From NCBI GenBank assembly GCA_016872675.1, contig VGZG01000023.1, forward strand, positions 1 to 46,055: DNA of 46,055 nucleotides, written 5' to 3'. The position numbers and the translations under genes were made by a program. Position 1 is the first letter of the stretch. Every line of letters starts with the position of its first letter. This document shows positions 15,348 to 23,756 of this stretch, one piece after another. The notes under the pieces were generated by a model, which worked only from the letters and a program-made list of their open reading frames with translations, made no database searches and was not told the DNA's origin. Source of the stretch: Planctomycetota bacterium (lineage in GTDB: Bacteria; Planctomycetota; UBA1135; UBA2386).

Positions 15348-17363
15348 GTGTTCCGCCTTCGCACCGCCCTCTGCTGCCTGCTCGCCACCCTGGCCGCCGC
15401 TATTGCGCCGGCGCAGGTGCTCGACCTCGTGCATGATCCGGCCGAGAAGGCCAACAAGGCGATCGCCGACTACGAGGCGCTGAAGGGCGATCCCAAGAAG
15501 GCGATCCAGCGCCAGAAGGCCATCGTCTGGCTCGGTGAGATCGACCATCCGGCGGCGGCGGAGTTCCTGTGCACAGAACTGGCGGCCGCCGCCGACGGCG
15601 CGTTCCTGGTGTTCGTCGTCGAGGCGATTGGCAAGGTTGCGCGGCCGGACCTGCGCCCCGACCTGACCGCCGTGCTCGAGCGCGAGAAGGCGCCGATGCC
15701 GGCGCGCGTCGCCGCCGCCGGCGCGATCGCGCGTCAGGGCGATCGGCCGATGGACAACCTGATCGAGCGTGTTGGCCTGCCGCCTGAGCAACTGCCCGAG
15801 GCCCAGCGCGACGCGATCGTCATGGCGTTGGTGCAGAGCAAGAGCGACCGCGCCGCCCGCGGCCTCGCGCCGTCATTGCTGAAGGGCCCGATGCCCCAGC
15901 GGCTGCGGCTGCTGCGCCAGATGGACGCGGTTCGTGGCGTGCCGCCAGTGAGCGCGGCGCGGGTGCAACTCGTGCGCGGCGAAGGCGACCTCGAGACCGC
16001 GGCGGTGGCGTGGCGCCAGCTGTGCGTCGAAGAGCACGACGGCGCCAAAGGCCTCGCCATCGACATGCTCGAGCGCATCGTCGGCGATCCGCGGCCGACC
16101 GTCGCCGCCGAGTTGATCGGCGGCCTCGTGCGCTGCCGCGACGACGATCTGTACCCCGTCCTGATCCGCTTCGGTGGCATCGGCGGCGACGTCGTGCGCA
16201 AGGCGCTGAAGGCCGCCGCGTCCGAAGCGGCCAAGGATCCGGCGCTGCTCAAGTACCTCGTCACCACGGGGCTCGACGAGGGTTCGCCATCGTCGCGCGA
16301 GGCCGCGCGCCTGCTGCTGCTGGCCGCGCCGCCCGAAGCCGTGAAGCCGCTGGTCGACCGCATCCGCGCCGACCTGCGCGCTGGCAAGAAGCGCGCGATC
16401 GAACTGGCCGCCAACCTGCACGAGATCCTCGCCAAGGACCCGTCGTGGCGGGAGGACCTAGCCAAGCTGGCTTCCGGCGCCGACTTGGAAGAGCGCCTGC
16501 TCGGCCTGCAACTGCTGCTGGAGCTCGGCTCTGACGCCGGCATCGGCGCCGCCCAGAACTGCGTCGGCCACAAGCAGTGGGAAGCGCGTTCGCTCGCCTT
16601 CCGCTACCTCACCAAGCACCGCGACGTGGCCTCGATCCCGCTGTTGATCGGCCGCTACGGCAAGGAGGACGGTCGGCTCGGCGAAGAGCTCGACCAGGCG
16701 CTGTTCGCGCACACCGCGACACGGTGCTTCGCGAAGAAGGAGTGGGACACGTGGTGGCAGAAGAACGGCGTCGGCTTCGCGCTGCCGCACGTCGACACCA
16801 TCAAGGCCGGCGGCACGTCGGGCGGTGGCAATACCATCGCGTACCACGACATCCCCGTCGTCAGCAACCGTATCGCGTTCCTCGTCGACCGCAGCGGCTC
16901 GATGGGCTCCAAGATCGGCACCGACCAGAAGCGCACGCGCCTCGACGAGGCGAAGGCGCAGCTCACGCGCGTCGTGAATGCGCTGCCAGAGCAGCACCGC
17001 GTCAACGTCATCAGCTACGGCAGCGAGGTGCACCCGCTATGGGACGCGCTGCGGCCGCTCAACGCCGAGAACCGCGACGAGCTGCTCGAGAAGGTGCGCA
17101 AGTTCAACATGGCCGGCAGCACCAACATCTTCGACACCATCGAGCGTGCGTTCGCCGACCCGGACGTCGACACGATCTACCTGCTGACTGACGGCGATCC
17201 GTCCGCCGGGCGCGTCAAGGACGTCGACGGCATCGCCGAGGAGGTGCGGCGCTGGAACCGCACCCGTCAGCTGGTCATCCACTGCATCGGCATCGGCATC
17301 GACAGCTCGCTGCTCAAGCGCCTCGCTGCCGACAACGGCGGCGCCTACAAGTTCGTGCGCTGA
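15348..17363 (+). CDS. secreted HEAT-repeat / von Willebrand factor A protein
   Basis: A ~671-residue exported protein. A signal peptide (FRLRTALCCLLATLAAAIAPAQ region) leads into ~470 residues of Ala/Leu-rich helical repeats, read as HEAT/ARM-like, with units such as AVLEREKAPMPARVAAAGAI. The C-terminal ~165 residues are a vWA domain with an intact MIDAS: IAFLVDRSGSMGSK (D-x-S-x-S), a Thr in MAGSTNIFDTIERA and an Asp in IYLLTDGDPSAG. vWA domains bind metal-dependent ligands. The substrate is unknown. The start is either GTG at 15348 or TTG at 15336; GTG gives a normal signal peptide, and neither has a clear Shine-Dalgarno. It follows the flgM-like gene by 111 bp and precedes the next gene by 9 bp. 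Confidence 0.8.
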   Translation: MFRLRTALCCLLATLAAAIAPAQVLDLVHDPAEKANKAIADYEALKGDPKKAIQRQKAIVWLGEIDHPAAAEFLCTELAAAADGAFLVFVVEAIGKVARPDLRPDLTAVLEREKAPMPARVAAAGAIARQGDRPMDNLIERVGLPPEQLPEAQRDAIVMALVQSKSDRAARGLAPSLLKGPMPQRLRLLRQMDAVRGVPPVSAARVQLVRGEGDLETAAVAWRQLCVEEHDGAKGLAIDMLERIVGDPRPTVAAELIGGLVRCRDDDLYPVLIRFGGIGGDVVRKALKAAASEAAKDPALLKYLVTTGLDEGSPSSREAARLLLLAAPPEAVKPLVDRIRADLRAGKKRAIELAANLHEILAKDPSWREDLAKLASGADLEERLLGLQLLLELGSDAGIGAAQNCVGHKQWEARSLAFRYLTKHRDVASIPLLIGRYGKEDGRLGEELDQALFAHTATRCFAKKEWDTWWQKNGVGFALPHVDTIKAGGTSGGGNTIAYHDIPVVSNRIAFLVDRSGSMGSKIGTDQKRTRLDEAKAQLTRVVNALPEQHRVNVISYGSEVHPLWDALRPLNAENRDELLEKVRKFNMAGSTNIFDTIERAFADPDVDTIYLLTDGDPSAGRVKDVDGIAEEVRRWNRTRQLVIHCIGIGIDSSLLKRLAADNGGAYKFVR

Positions 17364-17372
17364 GCGCCCGGT

Positions 17373-17855
17373 ATGGCCGCCGCTCCCGCCGCCACCACGT
17401 CGCCGTCCCGCCGACGTGCGCCGCGCGGGCCGTGCATGTCGCGCGCGCGCCTCGTCGCCTGCGTCGCAACGATGGTCGGCGCCGGCGCGGTGACGCTGGC
17501 GACGCACTTCGCGGCTTGGCCGTGGCCGCTGCAGCAAGCGATGCGTGACTGGGCGATGCACTCCGGCGGCTTGGTGGCGACGACGCTTGCCACCGGGCTG
17601 ATGCTCGGCGTCAGCCGCCAGCCCGACGGCGCGGAGCGCGACGCCTTGCTGCGCATCGCGCTCGGCGTGCCGCTCGCGATCACGCTGCTGCACGAACTCG
17701 GCCAGTGGATCTGGCCCGACGGCGCGCGCGACGGCTTCGACGCGCTGCGCGACTGCGCCCTCAACGTGGTCGGCGCGCTGCTCGCCGTCCGCCTGCTGCG
17801 CGGTCAGCGGCCGGCGTCCGCGCCGGCGTCGCCGCCGGCCGGCTGGAACGGGTAG
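17373..17855 (+). CDS. small VanZ-like membrane protein
   Basis: A 160-residue protein with a basic N-terminus and about three to four hydrophobic segments (VACVATMVGAGAVTLATHFA; GGLVATTLATGLMLGV; LLRIALGVPLAITLLHELGQ; a last one ending LNVVGALLAVRLL). The motif HELGQWIWPDGARDGFDALR followed by D-x-x-x-N-x-x-G resembles the VanZ-like pattern E-x-x-Q-x-x-x-x-x-R-x-x-x-x-x-D-x-x-x-N-x-x-G. No enzyme activity is known for that fold. It begins 9 bp after the vWA gene, probably co-transcribed. Its 3' end overlaps the convergent lipoprotein gene by 52 bp, unusual here, so the last ~17 residues are less certain. Confidence 0.6.
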   Translation: MAAAPAATTSPSRRRAPRGPCMSRARLVACVATMVGAGAVTLATHFAAWPWPLQQAMRDWAMHSGGLVATTLATGLMLGVSRQPDGAERDALLRIALGVPLAITLLHELGQWIWPDGARDGFDALRDCALNVVGALLAVRLLRGQRPASAPASPPAGWNG

Positions 17856-18808
17856 CGCGCCGTCGCCAGCGGCCCCTCGTCGCTGAGCAGCACGCTCAGC
17901 TTGGGGTCGGCGAGCACGGCGTCGACCGTCGTCGGCTGGCCGTCGAGCAGCGCGGCGCGCGCGATCAGCCTGACGCCGTGGCTGTAGTCGACGTGCGCCG
18001 TCGTGTGCGCCTTGGACTTGGGCTGGATGGCGGCGCCGTCGCGCCGATGCCAGCCGTAGATCACGACCCGATCCGGCCACGCCTGCAGCAGCGTCGACAG
18101 CACGACGTCCTTCTTGTGTCCGGCGACGAGCGCGTCTGGTCGTTCGCGGCAGGTCTGCGCGTCGACCATGCGGTCGTGCATGGCGAAGATCTGCAGCGAC
18201 GCGATGTCGTGGTCCTTGGGGCTGATCGGCTGTGGGATGACCTTGGCCTTGGCTTGCAGCCAGATGCGGTCGACGAGGCGCGGCGTCGGCAGCACGCAGT
18301 CGAGCTGGTCGCACAGCCACTGCGCCGTCTGCGGCGACAGCGGCATACGCAGGTCGTCCGTGTCGGTGCCGATAGCGAAGTAATCCGGCGCGCACCAGAC
18401 GGTGATCGTGCGCCATTCGCCGTCGATCTCTTCGGAGACGGTCACCGGCGCGAGCGCGGCGAGGCGGTCCGGCACGTTGCCGGCGGCGAACTGCGACTTG
18501 ACCCGCAGTTCGCGCTCGGCGAGCGGCAGCGCGCGCCACTGCGCGGCGAGCGCCGTGCCGGAGACGGACGTCAGCCGCGTCGGGAAGCGCAGCCGCGGCG
18601 GCGAGAACGGGGCGGGTTCGGCGACGGGTTCGACGGCCGTCGGCGTCGCCGCCGGTGCGGCGCCAGGCGCGGGCTCGGCGACGGGCGCTGCGGGCTCGCT
18701 GCGCGCGGCGTCGATTTGGGGCGCAGGCGGAACCGGCGGCGCGCTGCCGCACGCAGCGAACCAGACGGCGAACGGCAGCAGCAGCGAGCGGACGTTCATG
18801 GCGCTCAT
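17804..18808 (-). CDS. predicted lipoprotein with HxDYSHG motif, function unknown
   Basis: A 334-residue protein with a lipoprotein signal (LLLPFAVWFAAC, Cys after AA). An Ala/Pro/Glu-rich linker of ~55 residues follows, then a compact ~235-residue domain. That domain contains CAPDYFAIGTDTDDLRMPLS, the segment VAGHKKDVVL, YGWHRRDGAAIQPKSKAHTT and HVDYSHGVRLIARAAL. The His/Asp-rich HxDYSHG-x-R element looks like an active or binding site. I believe a widespread uncharacterised family shares it but cannot name it. The ATG overlaps the aminotransferase stop by 4 nt (ATGA); a second ATG three codons in also keeps the lipobox. Its start is coupled to a DegT-family aminotransferase. Confidence 0.65.
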   Translation of the reverse strand: MSAMNVRSLLLPFAVWFAACGSAPPVPPAPQIDAARSEPAAPVAEPAPGAAPAATPTAVEPVAEPAPFSPPRLRFPTRLTSVSGTALAAQWRALPLAERELRVKSQFAAGNVPDRLAALAPVTVSEEIDGEWRTITVWCAPDYFAIGTDTDDLRMPLSPQTAQWLCDQLDCVLPTPRLVDRIWLQAKAKVIPQPISPKDHDIASLQIFAMHDRMVDAQTCRERPDALVAGHKKDVVLSTLLQAWPDRVVIYGWHRRDGAAIQPKSKAHTTAHVDYSHGVRLIARAALLDGQPTTVDAVLADPKLSVLLSDEGPLATARYPFQPAGGDAGADAGR

Positions 18809-19923
18809 GCGCGAACGAACTTCTTCAGCGCGCCGACGACGTCGATCTGCTCGGCCTCGGTCAGGCCCTGGAAGATCGGCAGCGCCAGCGCTTCGGCGGC
18901 CGCCTGCTCGGCGACCGGGAAGTCCGCCGCCTTGGCGCCGAGGTACTCAAAGCACGGCTGGCGGTGGAACGGGATCGGGTAGTACACGGCGCAGCCGATG
19001 CCCTGCTGGCGCAGGTGCGCGATCGCCGGGTCGCGCTGCGCCTTCGGCACGCGCAGCACGAACTGGTGGTAGGCGTGCCGGTCGGTGTCGACCGGCAGCT
19101 TGCACCACTCCAGCAACTGCGCCTCGGCGAACAGCTTGCGGTAGCGCTCGGCGTTCTCGCGGCGCTGCAAGGTCACCTGCTCCATGCCGCGCAGCTTGAC
19201 GCGCAGCGCGGCCGCCTGGATCGCGTCCATGCGGAAGTTGCCGCCGATCTTGTGGTGCTTGTAGAGCTCGGCCTGACCGTGGTTGCGCAGCAGCTTGCAG
19301 GTCGCGGCGAAGTCGTCGTCGTTGGTGGTCAGGAAGCCGCCGTCGCCGATGCCGCCCATGTTCTTGGTCGGGAACGTCGACCAGCCGGCGCACAGGCCGT
19401 CGCCGCCGGCCATGCGGCCCTGGTGCTTGGCGCCGATCGCCTGCGCCGCGTCCTCGATCAGCGGCGTCGAGAACTTGCGGCAGACGGCGAGCACGGCGTC
19501 GACGTCGAACGCGGCGCCGAACAGGTGCACCGCCATCACGGCCTTGGGCCGCTTGCAGCGCTGCAGCGCCGCTTCGAGCTTCTGCACGTCGACGTTGAGC
19601 CACGTCGGCTCGACATCGACGAACACCGGCGTCGCGCCGACGCGCGCGACCACGCCGGCGGTGGCGAAGAAGCTGTACGTCGGCAGCACGACCTCGTCGC
19701 CCGGGCCGATGCCGAGCGCCATCAGCGGCGCCAGCAACGCGTCGGTGCCGGACGACATGGTCAGCGCGTGCTTGCAGCCGAGGTACTGCTGCAACTCACG
19801 TTCGAGGTTCTCGACCTCGGGTCCGAGGATGTACTGACCGCTGCGGACGACGCGGACGACGGCGGCTTCGACTTCGGCGAGCAGCGCCTTGTCGCGCGTC
19901 AGGTCGATGAGGGGAACGGGCAT
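18805..19923 (-). CDS. DegT/DnrJ/EryC1/StrS-family sugar aminotransferase
   Basis: A 372-residue PLP enzyme of standard family length that aminates keto-sugar nucleotides for surface polysaccharides or antibiotics. Visible landmarks: MPVPLIDLTRDKALLAEVEA; SGQYILGPEVENLERELQQY; SSGTDALLAPLMALGIGPGD (cofactor loop); PTYSFFATAG; IEDAAQAIGA (PLP-binding Asp); STFPTKNMGGIGDGGFLTTN with the Schiff-base Lys; and YYPIPFHRQPCF near the C-terminus. The closest named type by eye is the WbpE/VioA-like group, but specificity cannot be read. It is upstream of and coupled to the lipoprotein gene. The ATG is at the beginning of the family-conserved N-terminus. Confidence 0.9.
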   Translation of the reverse strand: MPVPLIDLTRDKALLAEVEAAVVRVVRSGQYILGPEVENLERELQQYLGCKHALTMSSGTDALLAPLMALGIGPGDEVVLPTYSFFATAGVVARVGATPVFVDVEPTWLNVDVQKLEAALQRCKRPKAVMAVHLFGAAFDVDAVLAVCRKFSTPLIEDAAQAIGAKHQGRMAGGDGLCAGWSTFPTKNMGGIGDGGFLTTNDDDFAATCKLLRNHGQAELYKHHKIGGNFRMDAIQAAALRVKLRGMEQVTLQRRENAERYRKLFAEAQLLEWCKLPVDTDRHAYHQFVLRVPKAQRDPAIAHLRQQGIGCAVYYPIPFHRQPCFEYLGAKAADFPVAEQAAAEALALPIFQGLTEAEQIDVVGALKKFVRA

Positions 19924-20059
19924 CGGGGCGGAGAGGATAGGGTCCGGCCCGGCGCGGAAAAGGGCGCGGGCCGCCGGATCGTCGACCCGGCGGCTCGCGG
20001 CGGCGTCCCGTGCTGTCAGGCCCGCCCGCCGGCGCGTTGCGCCGCGGTGGACGGTGCGG

Positions 20060-20237
20060 CTACTTGCCCTTGGCGGCGGCGAACGCCTCGGCGCCCTTCT
20101 TCAACTCGGCCGGGAAGTCGACCGAGGCCTTCCGGCCGCCGTCTTGTGCACGGCATTGGCTCGTTGTCGCCCCTGCGCATGTACGCGGCCTTGGCCGTCA
20201 GCTTGGCGCCGCCGAGCGTGAACGCGCCGTCGACCGG
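20060..20237 (-). pseudogene. frameshifted C-terminal gene remnant
   Basis: The 367-bp gap between the aminotransferase and GlmS-like genes holds two protein-like stretches in different minus-strand frames. One follows an in-frame TAG at 20238-20240 and reads PVDGAFTLGGAKLTAKAAYM then RRGDNEP. The other reads DGGRKASVDFPAELKKGAEA then FAAAKGK and a stop at 20060. Joining them needs a shift near 20140-20150, and there is no start codon. The amino-acid composition is that of a secreted-protein C-terminus. The family is not recognised. The rest of the gap shows nothing. Confidence 0.4.
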
Positions 20238-20290
20238 CTAGCCGCGTTCGCCGCCGGGCGTTTGCCGCGCGCCCGAACCGCACTAGCCCG

Positions 20291-23200
20291 TCAGGATCGT
20301 TCGCGTTTGCGCGCGCCGTCGCGCCAGCGGTCCGCCAGCGTGTTGATCGGCTCGCACAGCAGGTCGACGACCGGGATCTCCGCCAGCTTCGCCTCGTCGA
20401 ACGTCGCCTCGGTCTCGGTCACGGCGTCGACCAGCGCGGCGTGGCGGTGGCGGTAGCTGGCGAGCACGGAACGCAGCGTGGCGGCGTCGAGCCGGTCGCG
20501 GAAACGCACATGCAGCAGGGTCAGGCCAACGGCCTTGTTCTGCTCGACTTCGGGCACCATGACGACGGTGCGGTCGTCGCTGCGGCCGCGGGCGAGGAAG
20601 CACTGCTTCTCGACGGCGACGAGGTGCTTGGTGCCGCGCAGCGGCGGGTTGCCGGCCGTGCGTGAACGCATGCCGGCGGCGATGCCGCGCTGGTCGATGG
20701 CCTCGATGCGCGCCGTGCCGGCCTCGGCGTCGCCGTCGATGCGGTAGCGCGTGCTGCCGAGCACTTCGGCGACCGCCGGGTCGAGCCCGGCGAGCGCGCG
20801 CAGGTCGCGATAGCCGACGCGGTCGCGCGGCGCGCCAGCGGCGAGCAGCGCTTGCACGAGCGGCGCTCGCAGCACCTCTTCGTCGGTGCGCGAGATGCCG
20901 ACGGTCACGGTCTTGGCTTGGTGCTTGATGGCGTCGACCGGCCGCGTCAGTTGGTCGATCGCGCGCGTCAGTTCCTCGGTCAGGCGATCGACGACCACGC
21001 CGGGGCCGCCGCTCTCGCCGAGCGTCGTCGGCAGCGCATCGAGCGGCACGAAGCCGAGCGCGTGGCTGCACAACGCCACGAGGCGCGCGGCGGTGCGCGC
21101 TTCGAGCGCGCCGTCGTAACGGCCGGCGTCGAGCTGTCGCTGGAACTCGGCCCACGCCGGGAGCAGATGTGGTCGCAGCGTCACCTGCCAGTCGACGTTC
21201 GGCGTGCCGGCGCCGAACGTCGCCTCGATCGCGCCGCGCATGCGCCGCAGCGGCAGCGCCGTGCCGTCGATCGCCAGCGCCGCGCGGTAGCCGAACAGGT
21301 GCCCGGCCATCGTCGACAGCAGGAACGCGTGCGCTGGGTGCACGGCGGGCACGTGGATCGTCGCGGCCGCGGCGGCAAAGCGCGCTTCGCCGGCGGTCGC
21401 GATCACGATCGGACAGCCCTTGTGCGCCTTGAAGATCGCCACCTCCTTGGCGACGTCGTCGGCGGTCGAGCCGCCGAGCCCGGCGGCGCAGACGAGCACC
21501 AGCGGCTCGGTCGACAGGTCGACGTGCTTCTTGTCCTCGGTCGCGTCGCAGGCGATCGACTTGTAGCAGAGCTCGCTGAGCTTGATGCGCACCTCGGCGG
21601 CGGCGACGCGGTTGTTGCCGTTGCCGACCAGCGCCCAAGAACGGCGCTGCGGCGCGTGCGCTTCGGCGATCGCGGTGATCGCTTCGTCCTGCGCCAGCAC
21701 GGCGCGCATCGCCGTCGGCAGCGCGCGCAGCGCCAGTAGCTGTTCGTGTTCGCGCGCGTCGTCGGCGACGCCGACCGCGCGCGCGAGCGTCAGCGCGAGC
21801 AGCTGCCCGGCCGCGCACTGCGCGTAGAAGGCCTTGGTGCTGGCGACGCTCATCTCGACGTCACGGCCATCGCTCGTGTAGAGCACGCCGTCGGCCTTGT
21901 CGGTGAGGTCGCTGCCGCGGCGGTTGACGATCGCGAGCACGCGGGCGCCGCGCGCGCGCACGAGGTCGACGGTGCGGTTGGTGTCGGTGGTGGTGCCCGA
22001 CTGCGACACCGCGATCACCAGCGTGTCGCGCATGTCGTCGCGCAGCTGGAAGCCGCTGAGTTCGGTCGCCGGCAGCGCCTCGACCGCGATCGTCGCCTTG
22101 GCGAGCGCGTCGGCGACGAAGCCGGCGACCGCTTGGCCGGCGACTGCCGCGGTGCCCTGGCCGATCACCAACACGCGGCGGATGCCGCCGGCGGTGAGCG
22201 CCTGGCGCACGACCGGCGGCAGCGAGCTGTCGGGCAGCGCGGCGCGCAGTCGACCGCCGTGGACGACGATGCGGCCGCGCAGCGTCTTGCGCAGCGACTG
22301 CGGCGCCTCGCCGATCTCCTTGTGCAGGAAGTGACGAAACATCCCGCGGTCGATGTCGCGCGTGGTGACCTCGGCGGTCGCCAACAGCTTGTTGGCGACC
22401 GGCTGCGGCGTGCCGTCGTACGACTGGCGCGCGATGCCAGCGACCTCGCCGGCGCGGGCGCGGTCGAGCACGACCACCTGCCCGCGCGACGCGGCGGGAT
22501 TCTGCGGATTGCCGGGCGTCTCGCCGTCGAGGCGCAGGTAGCGGCCGCACTCCTCGACGACGCCATACGGCTCGCTGGCGACGACGAATGTGTCCTCGGC
22601 GCAGCCGACGTACAGCGCCTGTCCCGAGCCGCGCAGCGCGAGCGCCAGCCGGTGCGGCTCGCGGGTCGACGCGGCGGCGATCGCCACCGAGCCGGTGAAC
22701 GTCGCCACCGTGCGGCGGAACGCATCGGCCAGCGGCTTGTCGCCGCGCATCTGCCGTGAGACCAGCACGGGTATCACCTTGGCGTCGGTGGTGATCGCTT
22801 CGTGCAGGCGCAGACCTTCGCTGCGCACGAGGTCATGGTGGTTGTCGACGTCGCCGTTGAGCGCGCCGAGCACGAGCGGGCCGGCGCTGCCGGCGAGCTC
22901 TTCGTGCGTCAGCGGATGCGCGTTGGCTTCGCTGATGATGCCGACGCTGGCCCAGCGGGTGTGGCCGAGCACGAGCGCTTCGGCGCCAGGCTGGCGCATG
23001 GCCGCGCGCAGCAGTCGGTCGGCGGTGATCGACGCGCGCAGCGCCTTGACGTTGTCGCCGAGCTCGCCGATCTCGGCGGCGTGCTTGTAGACGAACACGA
23101 GGCAGCCGTCGGCCGCGCGCACCGAGCCGTCCTGGAACAGCGGGTCGTTGTCGCGCGCGGTGCGCAGTGAGCGCAGCGCTGGCGCGTCGGGTTCGATGCC

Positions 23201-23737
23201 GCTGACGAGGATCGACACGCCGGCGGAGTCGCGGCCACGAACCTCCAGGCGATCGAGCGCGTCGAGCGCGAGCTGCAGGCTCGACCAAGCTGCCGCGGCG
23301 CCGGCCGCCTGTGCGTCGTCGCCGGCTAGGCCGCGCACGCCGGCGGCGTGCGGCAGGCGATCGCGGCGCACGGCCCACAGCGCGTCCTTGAGCCGCACGA
23401 GCGCGCGGTTGTGCTCTTCGACGCGCGAGTCGGCGCTGGCGGCCGCGGCGTCGCCGTCGATGGCCGCCTCGTGCTGCACGAGCCAGCCGGCGAGCGCCTG
23501 AGCGCGCCCAGCGAGCTCGTCGGCGAGCGCGCGGTCGGCGAGCAGGGTCCGTAGGCCGGGCACGCCGCGCAGCGCCGTGTCGAGCGTGCCGAGCGCGCCG
23601 GCGGCGCGATCGAGCGCCGCGACATCGACGGCGCCGGCGAGCGCCGCCTCAGCCGCGGCCATGGCGGCGCGCAGGGACGCGGACGTCGGGGCCGGACGCG
23701 CCGAGGCGCGCCGCAGCACGGCGATGATGCCACACAT
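20291..23737 (-). CDS. giant GlmS-like glutamine amidotransferase / double SIS protein
   Basis: A 1148-residue relative of glucosamine-6-phosphate synthase, which makes GlcN-6-P from fructose-6-P and Gln (usually ~610 aa). MCGIIAVL at residue 1 supplies the class-II amidotransferase Cys nucleophile. RGRDSAG (~168) and LGHTRWASVG (~257) are conserved, but an Ala-rich helical insert of ~145 residues separates MCGI from RGRDSAG. FRHFLHKEIGEAP (~468) opens the isomerase half. The first SIS has VSQSGTTTDTNR (~577) and the second VGNGNNRVAAAEVRIKLSEL (~704). The usual C-terminus becomes RPVDAIKHQAKTVTVG (~932), followed by ~200 unassigned residues. The second SIS has DKKHVDLS where GlmS has ELKHGP, so substrate may differ. 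The start is ATG at 23737, 19 bp after the preceding gene. Confidence 0.85.
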   Translation of the reverse strand: MCGIIAVLRRASARPAPTSASLRAAMAAAEAALAGAVDVAALDRAAGALGTLDTALRGVPGLRTLLADRALADELAGRAQALAGWLVQHEAAIDGDAAAASADSRVEEHNRALVRLKDALWAVRRDRLPHAAGVRGLAGDDAQAAGAAAAWSSLQLALDALDRLEVRGRDSAGVSILVSGIEPDAPALRSLRTARDNDPLFQDGSVRAADGCLVFVYKHAAEIGELGDNVKALRASITADRLLRAAMRQPGAEALVLGHTRWASVGIISEANAHPLTHEELAGSAGPLVLGALNGDVDNHHDLVRSEGLRLHEAITTDAKVIPVLVSRQMRGDKPLADAFRRTVATFTGSVAIAAASTREPHRLALALRGSGQALYVGCAEDTFVVASEPYGVVEECGRYLRLDGETPGNPQNPAASRGQVVVLDRARAGEVAGIARQSYDGTPQPVANKLLATAEVTTRDIDRGMFRHFLHKEIGEAPQSLRKTLRGRIVVHGGRLRAALPDSSLPPVVRQALTAGGIRRVLVIGQGTAAVAGQAVAGFVADALAKATIAVEALPATELSGFQLRDDMRDTLVIAVSQSGTTTDTNRTVDLVRARGARVLAIVNRRGSDLTDKADGVLYTSDGRDVEMSVASTKAFYAQCAAGQLLALTLARAVGVADDAREHEQLLALRALPTAMRAVLAQDEAITAIAEAHAPQRRSWALVGNGNNRVAAAEVRIKLSELCYKSIACDATEDKKHVDLSTEPLVLVCAAGLGGSTADDVAKEVAIFKAHKGCPIVIATAGEARFAAAAATIHVPAVHPAHAFLLSTMAGHLFGYRAALAIDGTALPLRRMRGAIEATFGAGTPNVDWQVTLRPHLLPAWAEFQRQLDAGRYDGALEARTAARLVALCSHALGFVPLDALPTTLGESGGPGVVVDRLTEELTRAIDQLTRPVDAIKHQAKTVTVGISRTDEEVLRAPLVQALLAAGAPRDRVGYRDLRALAGLDPAVAEVLGSTRYRIDGDAEAGTARIEAIDQRGIAAGMRSRTAGNPPLRGTKHLVAVEKQCFLARGRSDDRTVVMVPEVEQNKAVGLTLLHVRFRDRLDAATLRSVLASYRHRHAALVDAVTETEATFDEAKLAEIPVVDLLCEPINTLADRWRDGARKRERS

Positions 23738-23756
23738 GGTTGGGGTTGGTGCTCCG

